Part shown: piece by piece, positions 44,888 to 55,619 of the stretch
Layout: each line of letters opens with the position of its first letter
How positions within the stretch are numbered: position 1 is the stretch's first letter
The notes under the pieces: generated by a model
What the model saw: the letters and a program-made list of their open reading frames with translations, nothing else
Database searches by the model: none
What the model was told of the DNA's origin: nothing
Assembly: GCA_037126765.1 (NCBI GenBank)
Contig: JBBCBC010000021.1
Span: 18,431,434-18,495,433, forward strand
Direction: 5' to 3'
Origin: Stenogyne calaminthoides
Taxonomy: Eukaryota > Streptophyta > Magnoliopsida > Lamiales > Lamiaceae
DNA: 64,000 bases
Made by a program: the position numbers and the translations under genes

Positions 44888-45530
44888 ATACTTAAAGTCA
44901 ATACAATATGTATGGAAACTATATTGATTGGAAAATTATAATTGTCCTAACTGCACAAAAAGCACAAGTGGATTTTGACACACAAAAAATCGATGAGCCA
45001 ACCGACGAGTCAAAACATCGCGGGACTCGTCGGATCACCTTCTTGAGAGATGTATGTCGCCGCCGAAAATGGTGGAGGAAAAAAACCCGTAAGGGATTCG
45101 TCCTCAAAATAGATGGCCCATCCCGACAAACTTGAGATTCTCGAGTCTGCATTATGATCCGGAGACTCGGATGAATTTGGTACTTCACTCTCTTGCCAAA
45201 AACGTTTTTGAGCATTTTGGCCTCGCTAGCTAATTTTGTTGCAAGCTTTTGGTCTCGGCGAAATGATGAAGAGGCACCAAACTCAAGTTTTGACGGCAAG
45301 TGGTCCGCCTTTCATTTTCTAGGCCAAGGGTAGGCAAGATAAAGAAGAGGACCAAAGGCCATAAGCAATAAAACTCAATCATTGCCAAGGGCAATGGTAA
45401 GATGAGGAATGCTTGTTGTGTCAAGGAAAATCCAAGAGGAAGTGCTTAAGATGCGGTGAGAGAGGACAATGGAGGTTTTGCCTGTTCCAACCCCAAAAGG
45501 GACGGAAAGAAAGGTAATTCTCACGCACTA
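44888..45530 (+). pseudogene. Copia gag remnant of the 41573-50626 element
   Basis: YIDWKIIIVLTAQKA (about 44923) matches the NY.DWKRN..IVLTA-type start of copia gags. DEPTDESK and, around 45150-45240, SLAKNVFEHFG follow. A zinc-knuckle relic reads GKSKRKCLRCGERGQWRF (about 45430). The middle of gag is largely missing, and several frameshifts break what remains. It cannot make a capsid protein. Confidence 0.65.
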
Positions 45531-48500
45531 GTTGTTGAAACTTGTTTAGCGGTGTATACTTCTCATTCGTGGGTGGTTGATACGAGATCCACTAATCATG
45601 TTGGCTTCACGGGTTCTAAATGATCCGACAACTTAGTGGGAGTGAGATCCTCATCACAATTGGGCAACGTTCACGAAAGTAGAAGACATTGCAATGCTAC
45701 GTGAAGTGGCGGATATAGCAATGCTACGATAGTAACGATTATTGCAATACTACGCAAGTAGCAGACATTGCAATGCTACATGAGTATCAGTTAAAGCAGT
45801 GGGAGAAGTGCACCTATCTTTTGAAGATTAAGTTTTTTTGAGATTATCTTTATGTTCCCAGTTTTAGAAAGAATTCATTTTCAGTTTCTAAAATTCGATT
45901 AAAGGACACTAAGTTTCTTCTAATAAGAATGACATCATTTTTGAAATGATGAATGTACTTGTTACGGGACATTGATAGAAAATCTCTATACAATTAACTG
46001 TGCACACCACTCACGAAATGCATCCTATAACACATCAACTATTTCCGACAAAAGAAAGCATGAACGAAACACTTCTTTGGCATTTAAGATTAGGTCATAT
46101 AAATCCAAAGAGGATCCAAAGGTTGGTGAAAGATGATTCACTGGAGCGTCTCCAAGTTGAACAAATTCCAACCTGCGAATCATGTTTGGAGAGTAATATG
46201 ACCAAGATGGCATTTGGAGCCAAGGGGAATGGGGCTAAAGAAGTGTTAGAGATCGTTCACATAGATGTATGTAGTCAAATGTCAACCAAAGCAAGAGGAG
46301 GTTATGAGTAATTTTATTGATGATTACTCAAGATACATTTTCCTTATGAAGCATGAATCTGAGACCTTTGAGAAATTCTAAAGAAATTAGGCTCGAGCAG
46401 AGAATCATATGGAAAAACGTATCAAGTCTCTATGATCTGATCGTGGAAGCGAATACCTCAGCGATGAGTTTTTGAACTACTTATCTGATGAAGGGATTGT
46501 ATCCCAGCTCACTGCACCCGGAGCCCCTCAACAAAACGGGGTTTGCAGAGCGAAGCAACAAAATTCTTTTGGAAATGGTTAGATCAATGATGAGTTATAC
46601 GGATCTTCCCGAGTCGTTCTGGGGTCATTCCTTGGAAAACAACGACTTACATTCTGAACTTGGTGCTATCCAAATCAGTTCCCAGAACCCCAAAGAATTG
46701 TGGACCGGATGCAAGTCTAGTATGAGACACATGTGAACTTTGGGGTGTCCGGCCTACGTGTTGGACAAGGAAACCGGTAAATTGGATCCTCGATCAGAAT
46801 TAAGGCTGTTTTATAGGATACCCCGAGGGAACAAAAGGGTGAATGTTCTATAGTTCCAAAGATCAAAAGGTGGACATCCGCACCCACTTTAGATTTTGGA
46901 AGAAAACTATAGAACCAAAGAAAACCCAGAAGTGAGATTACCTTAAATGAGCTTAGAGGGCAAACCTCAGTGCCGACTGTACTAGATGATATACCAAACG
47001 ATACGTTTTCACAACCGGAGCCTCGTTATAGTGGGAGGGTTGTTTGACAGCCCGAGAGATTCATGGGAATAGGAGAGTCCTCGGACTTGATTCCCGGAAT
47101 CAGACCCATGGACATATAATGAGGCACTCCAAGATAAGGATGCAGCTTCTTGGCAAGCAGCAATGAAAGCCGAAGTGGGTTCTATGTTTCATAGTAGAGT
47201 GTGGGAGCTAGTCGAACCACTTAATGGGGTCAAACCCATTGGATATAAGTGGGTATATAAGAGGAAAAGAGGACCGGACGGGAAGGTTGAAACCTTTAAA
47301 GCAAGACTAATGGCGAAAGGTTATACTCAGAAAGAAAGGGATCGATTATGAGGAAACTTTTTCGCCCGTAGCCATGCTTAAGTCCATCTGTATTCTCTTA
47401 TAGATTGCTGCGCATTTCGACTTTGAAGTCTGGCAAATAGATGTCAAGACAGCTTTCCTTAACGGAAGTCTTGATAAAGAGATCTATATGCAACAACCCC
47501 ATGTTTTCATTGAAACAGGCCAAGAACACCTAGTTTGTAAAGCTCAAGAGGTCCATTTACGGACTCAAACAGGCATCCAGAGCTTGGAACCAAAGTTTTG
47601 ATCATGTTATAAAGTCTTATGGGTTTTGATCAAAACGAGTTTTGAAAGTTGTGTGTATAAAAACGTGTCGGGACTGCATTGGTATTCTTAGTACTGTACG
47701 TAGATCACATTGTGATCATCGGGAACGATGTGAAGGTGTGATCAGACGTAAGGGCATGGTTTTCAAAACAGTTTAATGTGAAAGACTTAGGGAAAACCGG
47801 ACACATCCTTGGGATCAAGATCACAAGAAAAGGATGGTCGGGTTATCGCAAGTTTCATACATAGACACTGGTTTTTGAAACGATTCAGCATGCAAGATTC
47901 CAAGAAAGGATTCGTACCTTTCAGACTTGGAATCCATCTATCCAAGAAAATGTCCCCTAAGACGCAAAAGGAGATAGATGACATGAAAGGCATTCCTTGT
48001 GCTTCGGCTGTAGGAAACCTTATGTATGCAATGCTGTGTACGAGACCGGATATATGCTTTGCCGTAGGCATGGTAGCAAGATATCAGAGTAACCCAGGGA
48101 AAGCGAATTGGACGACAGTTAAAAACATTCTGAAGTATCTGAAAAGAACTCGGGATAGAATGTTGATTTATCAGTCAGATACTCCAATCCCCATCGGCTA
48201 CATGGACTCGGATTTCCAATCAGATTTAGATTCTAGAAATTATCTGCCTCAGTTAGTGTGTTTCCATTTGGGAAGTGTAGCCATCAAATGGACGAGTGTG
48301 AAGCAGAAATGCATCACTGACTCAACCATGGAAGTCGGGTAAGTAATTGCTTGTGAAGCGTTGAAAGAACCGATTGAGCTCTAGACTTCTTAGTGGACTT
48401 GGATGGTGTTACAATTTGTCTAGCAATATCTGCTAAGGGCAGTTGCAAATTCAAGAGAACCAAGAGTCCACGAGTCAAACAAACACATTAAAGGAAAGAC

Positions 48501-48660
48501 ATCTTAAACGAGAAATCGTTAAGAGAGGAGATATAGATGTGGCAAAGATAGCGTCCCCGAGGACGACCCTAGCGGATCCATTCACAAAAGCGTGCGCCTC
48601 TCAATACATTCGAGAGACATGTGAGTGGAATGGGTGTCAAGACCGCCGCTAACTGCTTTG
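45530..48660 (+). pseudogene. Copia pol remnant of the 41573-50626 element
   Basis: The protease site reads SWVVDTRSTNHV, so DTG has become DTR. The pre-integrase finger LLWHLRLGHINPKRIQ ... CESCLESNMTKMAF is at 46070-46220. Integrase pieces are VHIDVCSQMS, DDYSRYIFL, SDRGSEYLSDEF and GAPQQNGV. RT pieces are WELVEPLNGVKPIGYKWVYK, QIDVKTAFLNGSLDKEIYMQ and a decayed catalytic region. Later pol reads MSPKTQKEIDDMKGIPCASA then VGNLMYAMLCTRPDICFAVG. RNase H has GYMDSDFQSDLDS. Stops and frameshifts occur every 100-300 bp. It ends near 48660, before the 3' LTR. The copy is dead. Confidence 0.85.
45685..45795 (+). repeat. Short tandem repeat inside the protease/integrase spacer
   Basis: Four imperfect units of about 26-30 bp, each containing TTGCAATGCTACG or a close variant, start near 45690, 45715, 45744 and 45770. 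They lie between the protease relic and the pre-integrase finger, where copia pol normally encodes protein without such repeats. Confidence 0.75.
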
Positions 48661-48771
48661 AGTATAAGTGGGAGAAATTATTAGTTTAAGTGTAGGTGAC
48701 ATCGGATGTCACGGACTACTCGAGACGTGTTGTAGTATACTTAAAAGCGGACTTTGAGTATAAGTGGGAGA

Positions 48772-50626
48772 TTGTTGGGATTATCTTGAAAAGTATGCTT
48801 TTTACTTTGTATAATCGAAAACCTAATTTCGGACTTATTTATTGAAATAAATTGTTTATCACCGATGCTTTAAATATGATTGAATGTTATATATATTTCT
48901 TTGCATAACTGTTCAATAATTAAATGCGTGTTGCATCAGTAGTTAATTTAGTGATACCGGATCACGTAAGATTAAATTAACGATCCGCTAACTAAAAATA
49001 CGCCATTCACGACCTAGATGGAAATGAACAACTATCGCGAAAGGTTGAGGTGTAAGGCTCGATTTGGTTTGTCTTGACCAAGAGATTACACTAGTGCATG
49101 ACCGATCTTGTTGAATAGGACCTCTGAGGAGGATAAGTTCTTGAATCAAACAAGGAAGAATTAGACCTCGGTGGTTCGTTGTTTCTTAACCTTCGTCCCC
49201 TTAAATAGGATCACGTGGGATTGGTAACTATTGCTTTGACTTATCATGGGTAGCGAATCGAGAGAGATTCAATACTTTTTATCTTGGGCAATATTATTGG
49301 TCACATGTGATTGCTAAGATTTAATCTGAAGAATCGTGTGTGCAAACGCTTGCTTGATTTGCCCCCTTGGGAGGTTCATAAGTTTTATCATACCAAATCT
49401 TGCAAGTGGAATTAGTTTCCTGTATGGATAATAATGTTGAACCGTTCCTCGACCAAGGACAAAAGATATTAATTAACGGAAAGCTATTTCAAAGGCATGA
49501 ATTAATTAATGGGCTAGATAATATTAAACACGGAAATAATGACCAAGGAGCCATATTGATTTGTAATATGGGTTAAGATGGATAGTCTTGATATTAATTA
49601 TGTAGTGGGATTAATTAATATTTATGGGCTTGAATTATATTGTGGCTCAATATTAGATATTCAAGATCCATTAGAAGGTCAAATCTTAATTCTCCTAAAG
49701 GCCCCCTGAGTAGCCCAACATATAGTCCAATAACTGAAAATGTGATTAAAATAAAATAAATATTGTTGCTTATATTTCCCTAAAATTTTCGAAATTTATA
49801 GATATGATGGGAGAAAGATTTTCTTTGAATTTTGTTATGGAATGAAGATATGTATTCTTGAAATACAAGATTATCTCATTAAATTCAAGAAATCTCCCAC
49901 TAAAACTTTGTCTATATAGAAATTTTTCAAAAAATAGAAAATATAGTGGGCAAGAAAGATTTTCTTGATTTTCTTGAAAAGATATTATGGAAGATATGTA
50001 TTTCTTGAAATACAAGAATATCTCATAAATTCAAGAAGATCCAAATCTTGGATTCTTGTACTATTATTTTCGAAAATTACACCATAATAGAGGAGGTGGG
50101 ATTTTTGTGGAATATTTTAATTATGGGAAAAAGAATATATGAGATATATTCAAGATTTCTTGGTGACCAAGAAAAGTCTTTTCCCACATTGAAAATTCAC
50201 ACAAATTTCGTTCACCCTCCCTCCTATATATAGGGGATGATTAGTTCATTCCCAAGTACAATTCCATGTGCTGGAAATATTAGCAAATCCACATAAGTGG
50301 TGCAACAAAGTTTATTTTTTTTCTTTTTGTTAATTGTTCGCGAGTATCCTTCCAATTGGGATTGTCGAGCAAGGGCTAAGGGAATACTTGGGAAGTCCTT
50401 TTGGTTAGTCCGTCCACCAAAGCCACTTTGCCATCCCGAGAATGCGTTCACGTAAACCCGTAGATTCCGCATGCGTAGGTTTTACGTGGCTTTTTATATG
50501 CATGATATGTTGTTGCAATTATTATTTGAATTAATATAGGATAAATTCATGCTAGTAATAATTAATGAATTAAATTTGTATTTAAATATTCACCCCGAAT
50601 AGATCTGTGCAACTCATTCCCCAACA
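48772..50626 (+). repeat. 3' LTR of the copia element
   Basis: TGTTGGGATTATCTTGAAAA to ATTCCCCAACA, then TSD ATCTT. It differs from the 5' LTR mainly by single-base indels and a few substitutions. The TATA-like CCTATATATAGGG is near 50222. Confidence 0.92.
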
Positions 50627-50631
50627 ATCTT

Positions 50632-50908
50632 CTGATCTGCAACCTTCTCTTCTGATTTGCTGGCTTTAGCTTTTCTTCTCATTTGATTTGCACAGCTCAT
50701 CAGTTAACTCCGGAACTCATCTAACTCATCTGATCTCGATCAGTCTCATCTGCAGCCTCGTATGATCTCGATCATCTTCTTCTGATTTCGTGAGTTCCCC
50801 CTCAACTTGTTCTCTCATTCCCCCTTAACTTGTTATATGTAGATTAACTTCAAAAACACAAATTGGTAATGTTTTGGCACAATTTATCAAAACTATAATA
50901 TCCCAACA
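50632..50908 (-). repeat. 3' LTR of the small-bodied element, right portion
   Basis: This is the U3 start: on the minus strand TGTTGGGATATTATAGTTTT (50908) continuing through GGGGGAATGAGAGAAC. It is preceded (to the right on plus) by the polypurine tract complement ATTTCCCCCTTTTTGATAAT. It joins 41572 across the copia insertion. Confidence 0.88.
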
Positions 50909-51131
50909 ATTTCCCCCTTTTTGATAATAACGCCGAAACATTAAAATATATGCATTTATACAGATATCGGGTTTGACGTGCCTTGTGTTGAATGCCTTAG
51001 CCGTGCTACGATCATGCCATATTTCAGGACTCGCATCATCTGGCACACGACCTTGGCTGGGAACTGCTGGAACCCATATCCCAACAATCCCCCACCCCAG
51101 CAGTTGCCAGCCTGTGAGGACTAAAGGTCCT
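50909..51131 (-). other. Internal region of the small-bodied element, 3' part
   Basis: Non-coding. The polypurine tract complement is at 50909-50922. Further on, ATGCATTTATACAGATATCG (plus strand) corresponds to the ATGCATATATTTTAATG leader segment shared with the chimeric element. The run ends at TAAAGGTCCT, where the solo LTR 51132-52452 entered. Confidence 0.75.
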
Positions 51132-52452
51132 TGTTGGGAAATGAATTTAATAAAGAGGATTTTGATTAGATCCCAAAACCCCTGAGTATGACATGTTCAG
51201 GATAATCTTGATAGATGAGCCAGGATTCAGTTTTAGAGTGTTCAGGATAATATCTGCACCGTGTATAGTCGGCAGATATAGAACAAGTTAGATTCTAAAG
51301 ACTCAAGATAAGTTTACAAGAAACCGGTTTGATGATGAAACCAAGTTTCAAGACTCGATATGAAACCGAGAATCAAGACTCGATATGAGATCGAGAATCA
51401 AGACTTCGATAATGAAACCGAGAAAACCGAAGACTTCGGATGAAGACTCGAGATGTCTCTGAAGACACTGAGACTCAGAGAATCCTGAAGGCACAGTAGT
51501 TACTGAAGACTCAGTAATGTACTGAATGCTCAGTATATCCTGAATGCTCCGAGGCACTGAAGCTTAGGAATATAGCCGTTGGAATCCAGCTGACGTGGAC
51601 CAATGAGAGGAAGACAACCACTGAAAAAAGTCTGCCGGAACTTACAAAGAATAGTATGGATTTGAATGTGATTCTCTCCAACGGTAACATTCAAATCCAC
51701 ACTATAAATACAAGATCTTCCATCAAATTAAGTGGTGGATGCACGGAGAAGATAGCAACGATGCTACAGAGCTAAGAGAGTTATACTCAAAGCATTCCCA
51801 CCCTAGAACACTAGTCTGTAGATATACAAATATATTCAAAGAGTGTTCTAGAACCCAACCTAAGCAACCCACGATGTATCTTAAGCTTAGAGAGATTTTC
51901 CCAACCTTAGCATTGAGGCTAAACAAATGTAAGGGAAAATATCACCATAGTTGGAGACAACACCAAACCCAAACCCCATTCTCGTAAGAGATAACTAGTG
52001 GTGAAGTGAGGTAGTTGTTAGGCAATCCCGAGTGAGGGTGATAAGTCCCGAAGGAGTGTAAACTCGTTAAACATCTAAGAGGCGAGCCCGAGAGGGTGAT
52101 AAGTCCAGTTTGAGTTAGTAAACTACAGAGGTAGTCAGAAAGCTCAAAGTAGAAAGGTTAGTAAACTACAGAGGTAGTCAGAAAGCCTTAGGAAGTGTTT
52201 GAAGGAATTTCCCTAGGAACAGGGAGAGTGGATGTAGGAGCTTGAGTCTCCGAACCACTATACATTGTTGTGTTGTTTACTGCTTTACGTTCTTATATTG
52301 TCATACACATTCGATCATAAGCAAAACACAACACATGAGCTTAAAAGAGAAAAATCTGGAATAACCATTCCTTCACCCCTGTTTTTATATGCATCGCAAT
52401 GAAATGTTTTGCTTCCGCACGCGCAAAATAGGTTTTCCCACCGGGACCAACT
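51132..52452 (+). mobile_element. Solo LTR of the chimeric family
   Basis: It starts TGTTGGGAAATGAATTTAAT like the LTR at 22714. It keeps the TATA region near 51706 and the GGGTGATAAGTCC repeats. It ends ...CCACCGGGACCAACT, where the family has CCAACA or CTATCA. Flanks are GTCCT (51127-51131) and GTCTT (52453-52457), four of five matching. The tail has CTTCCGCACGCGCAAAATAG, a feature of the 40256-53689 LTRs that the 22714 copy lacks. No body or second LTR. Confidence 0.8.
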
Positions 52453-52536
52453 GTCTTGCCGGGCAGGATTCCCCTCATTTGACCAACAACTGCTGCCACC
52501 GGGATTCGAACACACGACCCGTGCTCTGATACCAAT
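52453..52536 (-). promoter_or_regulatory. Primer binding site and leader of the small-bodied element
   Basis: On the minus strand ATTGGTATCAGAGCACGG follows the LTR, then GTGTGTTCGAATCCCGGTGG. The PBS matches the initiator tRNA-Met type. The next piece resembles a tRNA T-arm / B box (GTTCGAATCCC) in the sense orientation. Confidence 0.8.
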
Positions 52537-53689
52537 TGATGGTCCCGGTTTACATTTGCGCGTGCGGAAGCAAACATGTCATGTGATGCATATAAAACAG
52601 GGGTGAGGGAATGGTGATTACAAATTTTTCGCTTTTAAGAACATGTGTGTTGTTTTGCTTATAATCGAATGCATATGGCAAGTAAGAACATAAAGCAGTA
52701 AAGAACACACGATTTTATAGTGGTTCGGACGAAACCCGTCCTACATCCACTCTTCCCTTTACAGGGGCACCTACTTAACCAACTTAACCGACTAGTCCAA
52801 CACCCAACAGATGTTTACTGAGTTCACACTCAAACGGGACTTATCACCCTCACGGGATTGCCTATAGATATTTACCGAGTTCACACTCAACCGATCCCAG
52901 AAATCAGAAACTAGAATCCCTAGTCTGAAATCTTGCGGTAAAACAAACTTAACCTAACTTATATGTTTGGGTAAAAGATTTGTTTGGTTTCCAACTAGGT
53001 TGAGATTTTCCCTTACATTTGTTTAGCCTTCAGGTTATCTGAGCCTTCAGGTTATCTGAGTCTCAGGTTACTCAGGGTTCTTGATTCAAATAGACTTCTC
53101 TCAGCCAGACCTTGTCCGATCGGTATATTGACACTCAAAGCTTCGAGTTCAAATCTTCCGAATTCGGACATTCCGACCCTCAGTCACATTGACTCGAGCT
53201 ATCGATTTCTTCTTTGCGATCCGATCAAATTTCGACCGATCGGATCATCATATCTTCGATTCAAGATCTCGGGATAGCATCAGTCGATTACATCGGTTAG
53301 CATATCAAGTTATCATATCTGATCTCGATCACGTCTGATCTCGATCAGTCTCATCTGCTCATCTTCATATCTGATCTCGATCACGTCTGATCTTGATCAG
53401 TCTCATCTGCTCATCTTCGATCTGCAACCTTCTCTTCGATTTCTTTGGCTTTAGCTTTTCTTCACATTTGATTTGCCCGCTCATCGCTTAACTCCGAACT
53501 CATCTAACTCATCGATCTCGATCGATCTCATCTCTGACCTCGTCGATCTCGATCTTCTTCTTCTGATTTCATGAGTTCCCCCTCAATTTGTTCTCTCGTT
53601 CCCCCTTAACATGTTATCTGTAGATTAGCTTCAAAAACACAAGTTGATAATGTTTTGGCAAAATTTATCAAAACTAAAATATCTCAACA
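52537..53689 (-). repeat. 5' LTR of the small-bodied element, promoter deleted
   Basis: On the minus strand it runs from TGTTGAGATATTTTAGTTTT (53689) to CCGGGACCATCA (52537). It is about 440 bp shorter than the 3' LTR. The plus-strand text passes from ACATTTGTTTAGCCT (about 53030) directly to CAGGTTATCTGAG, skipping the part that at 40775-41215 holds the TATA box and transcription start region. The U3 has GATCTCGATCACGTCTGATC repeats (53300-53410). Confidence 0.88.
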
Positions 53690-53694
53690 CTCTC

Positions 53695-55617
53695 AACCAC
53701 GCCATGATGAACAGGTGGAAAGAGATCTTTCCATGGCCCTGGACATGTACCACGGAGGATCGCCGAGACATTCGGCATACCACCATGGTCACGGGCAGGG
53801 GGCCAGTAACCTGCGCGACGCTCAGGTCGCGGCATTGGCTAGGACCGTCCAACAACTGTTGGAAAAGGTGGGTAACTAGGATGGACCGTCTAGGTCTAAC
53901 ACTGACCTTGTCATCCCCAATTCGCCCTTGGGAACTATGATCACTCTGGCACCTGCCCAGAGGAAAATCAGCATAGCGGCTCTAGATCGTTACAACGGGA
54001 GTACAGACCCCAGAGTCCATATGGCAAAGTACAATGCGTATATGGTCTCAATGGGGCATCGATCTGACGAAGTGTAGACTTTTCTCCCCGACGCCGAAAT
54101 GACCGTGCCCACATGTGGTATACTTCACTGCCATTTCTCTCCATTGATACTTTCAAGCAACTGGCTCGATTATTCTTGGGCCGCTATACGACGATGGCGC
54201 CCCGACCTGCGAAAAGGCAGAGGCTCATGAACATGCGTCAGAGGGAGATGGAGTCGGATTGATCCTATGTTGAGAGGATCGATAGACTTATCATTGAAGG
54301 AGACCCCATTGGGGACGAGGCCAAGATGCCAAGGGCAGATTCGCCTCGTAAGAGGAACTGCTATGGTGGCGCATGACCGCTAACTACCCGACCCAGCCAC
54401 GCCGATTTTAGGAAAAGGGCCAAAGAACCTCATCTATACCATGGAATTGCTAGAGACCCTCCTCGTAAACAAAGGAAGTCATGAGCCCAAGAAAGGTTCC
54501 AAGAAAACCGGGGGGTCATTACAAGACACCCGACAACTTCAAACCATTTGAGGAGTCCATTCCGTGAAGGTGATGGAGGCTCTGGGTATGACACTGTAAC
54601 CTTTTTATACCCGGATCCAGGGGATTTAGACATGTTGCGAGCACCCCGCCCATGAAAGATAAAAGACTTAAAAACCCGAACAAGTATTGCCACTATCATG
54701 ACCCGGGAGGACACTACACCAACAGTGTCGAGATCCATTGAAGCGCAGGAGCTTTATGAAGATGGATTTGCTAAATGAGTTTGTCAAGAATCCCCTCGGG
54801 CGCATAATCGGGGGGGGGGGCAAGGTCGACAAAGATGACCGCCAACCCTGGCTCGGGAGATCGGGTGCAAAAGAGAGCCCGCGGATAGGGGGCCACACAG
54901 GGGGAGAAGCCGCCTGTGCCACCCATACCAGAGGGCACAGAGGTCGCGTCATCCACACCATCTCGCCCCTTGCCACGATAGGGGCCCGCCTCCCAGCCTC
55001 CTCATCAAAGCTGCCGCCTAAAGGCTAAGTCGTGGCAATGGAGAATGCTTTCAAAGAATGGTTCTCGCCCATCTCTTGCCGCGGATGTAGAAACCCGCAA
55101 AATTGAGTTCGGGAAATAGACAAAGCCGAGTCGTGGTAATTAACATAGACCCATTGGTCATAAAGGCCAATATCATGGGGACGATCAGATGCGAATCTTT
55201 GGTCGATGGGGGGCTTCGCAACATTCGCTTTTAAAAGACCCTAGACCAACTCGGGGATTACTGAAGCATACATCACCCCATGCGATCATACAGTGAAGGG
55301 CTTCGGAAACGCGACAGTCAACCCTCTGGGCATGGTCCGCTTGTCTGTGGAGCTTGTATCCACCTTGGATGAGAAGGTCAGTAACACTAAGCTCCTAGAT
55401 TTCCTTGTAATCGACCTCCCGAGCACCTATAACGGCTTCCTCGGGATGCCATTTGAGCACGAATTCGAGGCTGCGTCCTCCACCTATTATTTTTGTGTAA
55501 AGTTCCCCACCAAGGGTGGGCTGGTTGGCACCGATAAAGGTGACCAAGTGGATGCAAGAGGTTGTTTGCTTTATTCTTCGCCTTATTGAAATTCAGCATG
55601 CACGTTTAGTCATCACA
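53695..55617 (+). pseudogene. Tat gypsy gag (C-terminal part) and protease
   Basis: It continues from 40255. QPRHDEQVERDLSMALDMYH and DAQVAALARTVQQLLEKVGN lead to a stop at 53878. Gag-domain pieces follow in shifting frames: RKISIAALDRYNGSTDPRVH then MAKYNAYMVSMGHRSDEV, RLFLGRYTTMAPRPAKRQRL, SYVERIDRLIIEGDPIGD. At about 54680 KNPNKYCHYHDPGGHYTNSV is the zinc-binding CX2H...-type block of Tat gags. The protease region (55150-55260) reads IKANIMGTIRCESLVDGG, where families usually have LVDTG. The frame 55293-55589 follows (VSTLDEKVSNTKLLDFLVID then LPSTYNGFLG). Many stops and indels, plus a run of ten G near 54814, break it. Confidence 0.78.
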
Positions 55618-55619
55618 TA

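Larger units (their letters stand above)
41573..50626 (+). mobile_element. Copia retrotransposon with TSD ATCTT, two LTRs, decayed pol
   Basis: LTRs lie at 41573-43417 and 48772-50626 (about 1.85 kb each). The primer binding site TGGTATCGAGCC is at 43420. A polypurine tract AAGTGGGAGAT lies just before 48772. The target duplication ATCTT is exact (41568-41572 and 50627-50631). Inside are a long leader, a reduced gag and a frameshifted pol. The insertion site is the 3' LTR of the 40256-53689 element. LTR length and pol sequence fit the Tork/Angela-like part of copia, but I did not settle the lineage. Confidence 0.92.
40256..53689 (-). mobile_element. Non-autonomous small-bodied LTR element (minus), host of two later insertions
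   Basis: The 3' LTR is at 40256-41572 plus 50632-50908. The 5' LTR is at 52537-53689. The true internal region is only about 0.3 kb (50909-51131 and 52453-52536), so its structure is like a TRIM/SMART element with large LTRs. On the minus strand the PBS TGGTATCAGAGC (52534-52523) follows the 5' LTR and the polypurine tract AAAAAGGGGGAAAT precedes the 3' LTR. The target duplication CTCTC is exact (40251-40255 and 53690-53694). No protein is encoded. It must use enzymes from another copia element. Confidence 0.9.

Noticed and set aside
54805..54830. Run of ten G as a functional G-quadruplex site
   Set aside because: It is a single homopolymer inside decayed gag, more likely a mutation or sequencing artefact, and it coincides with frame disruption.
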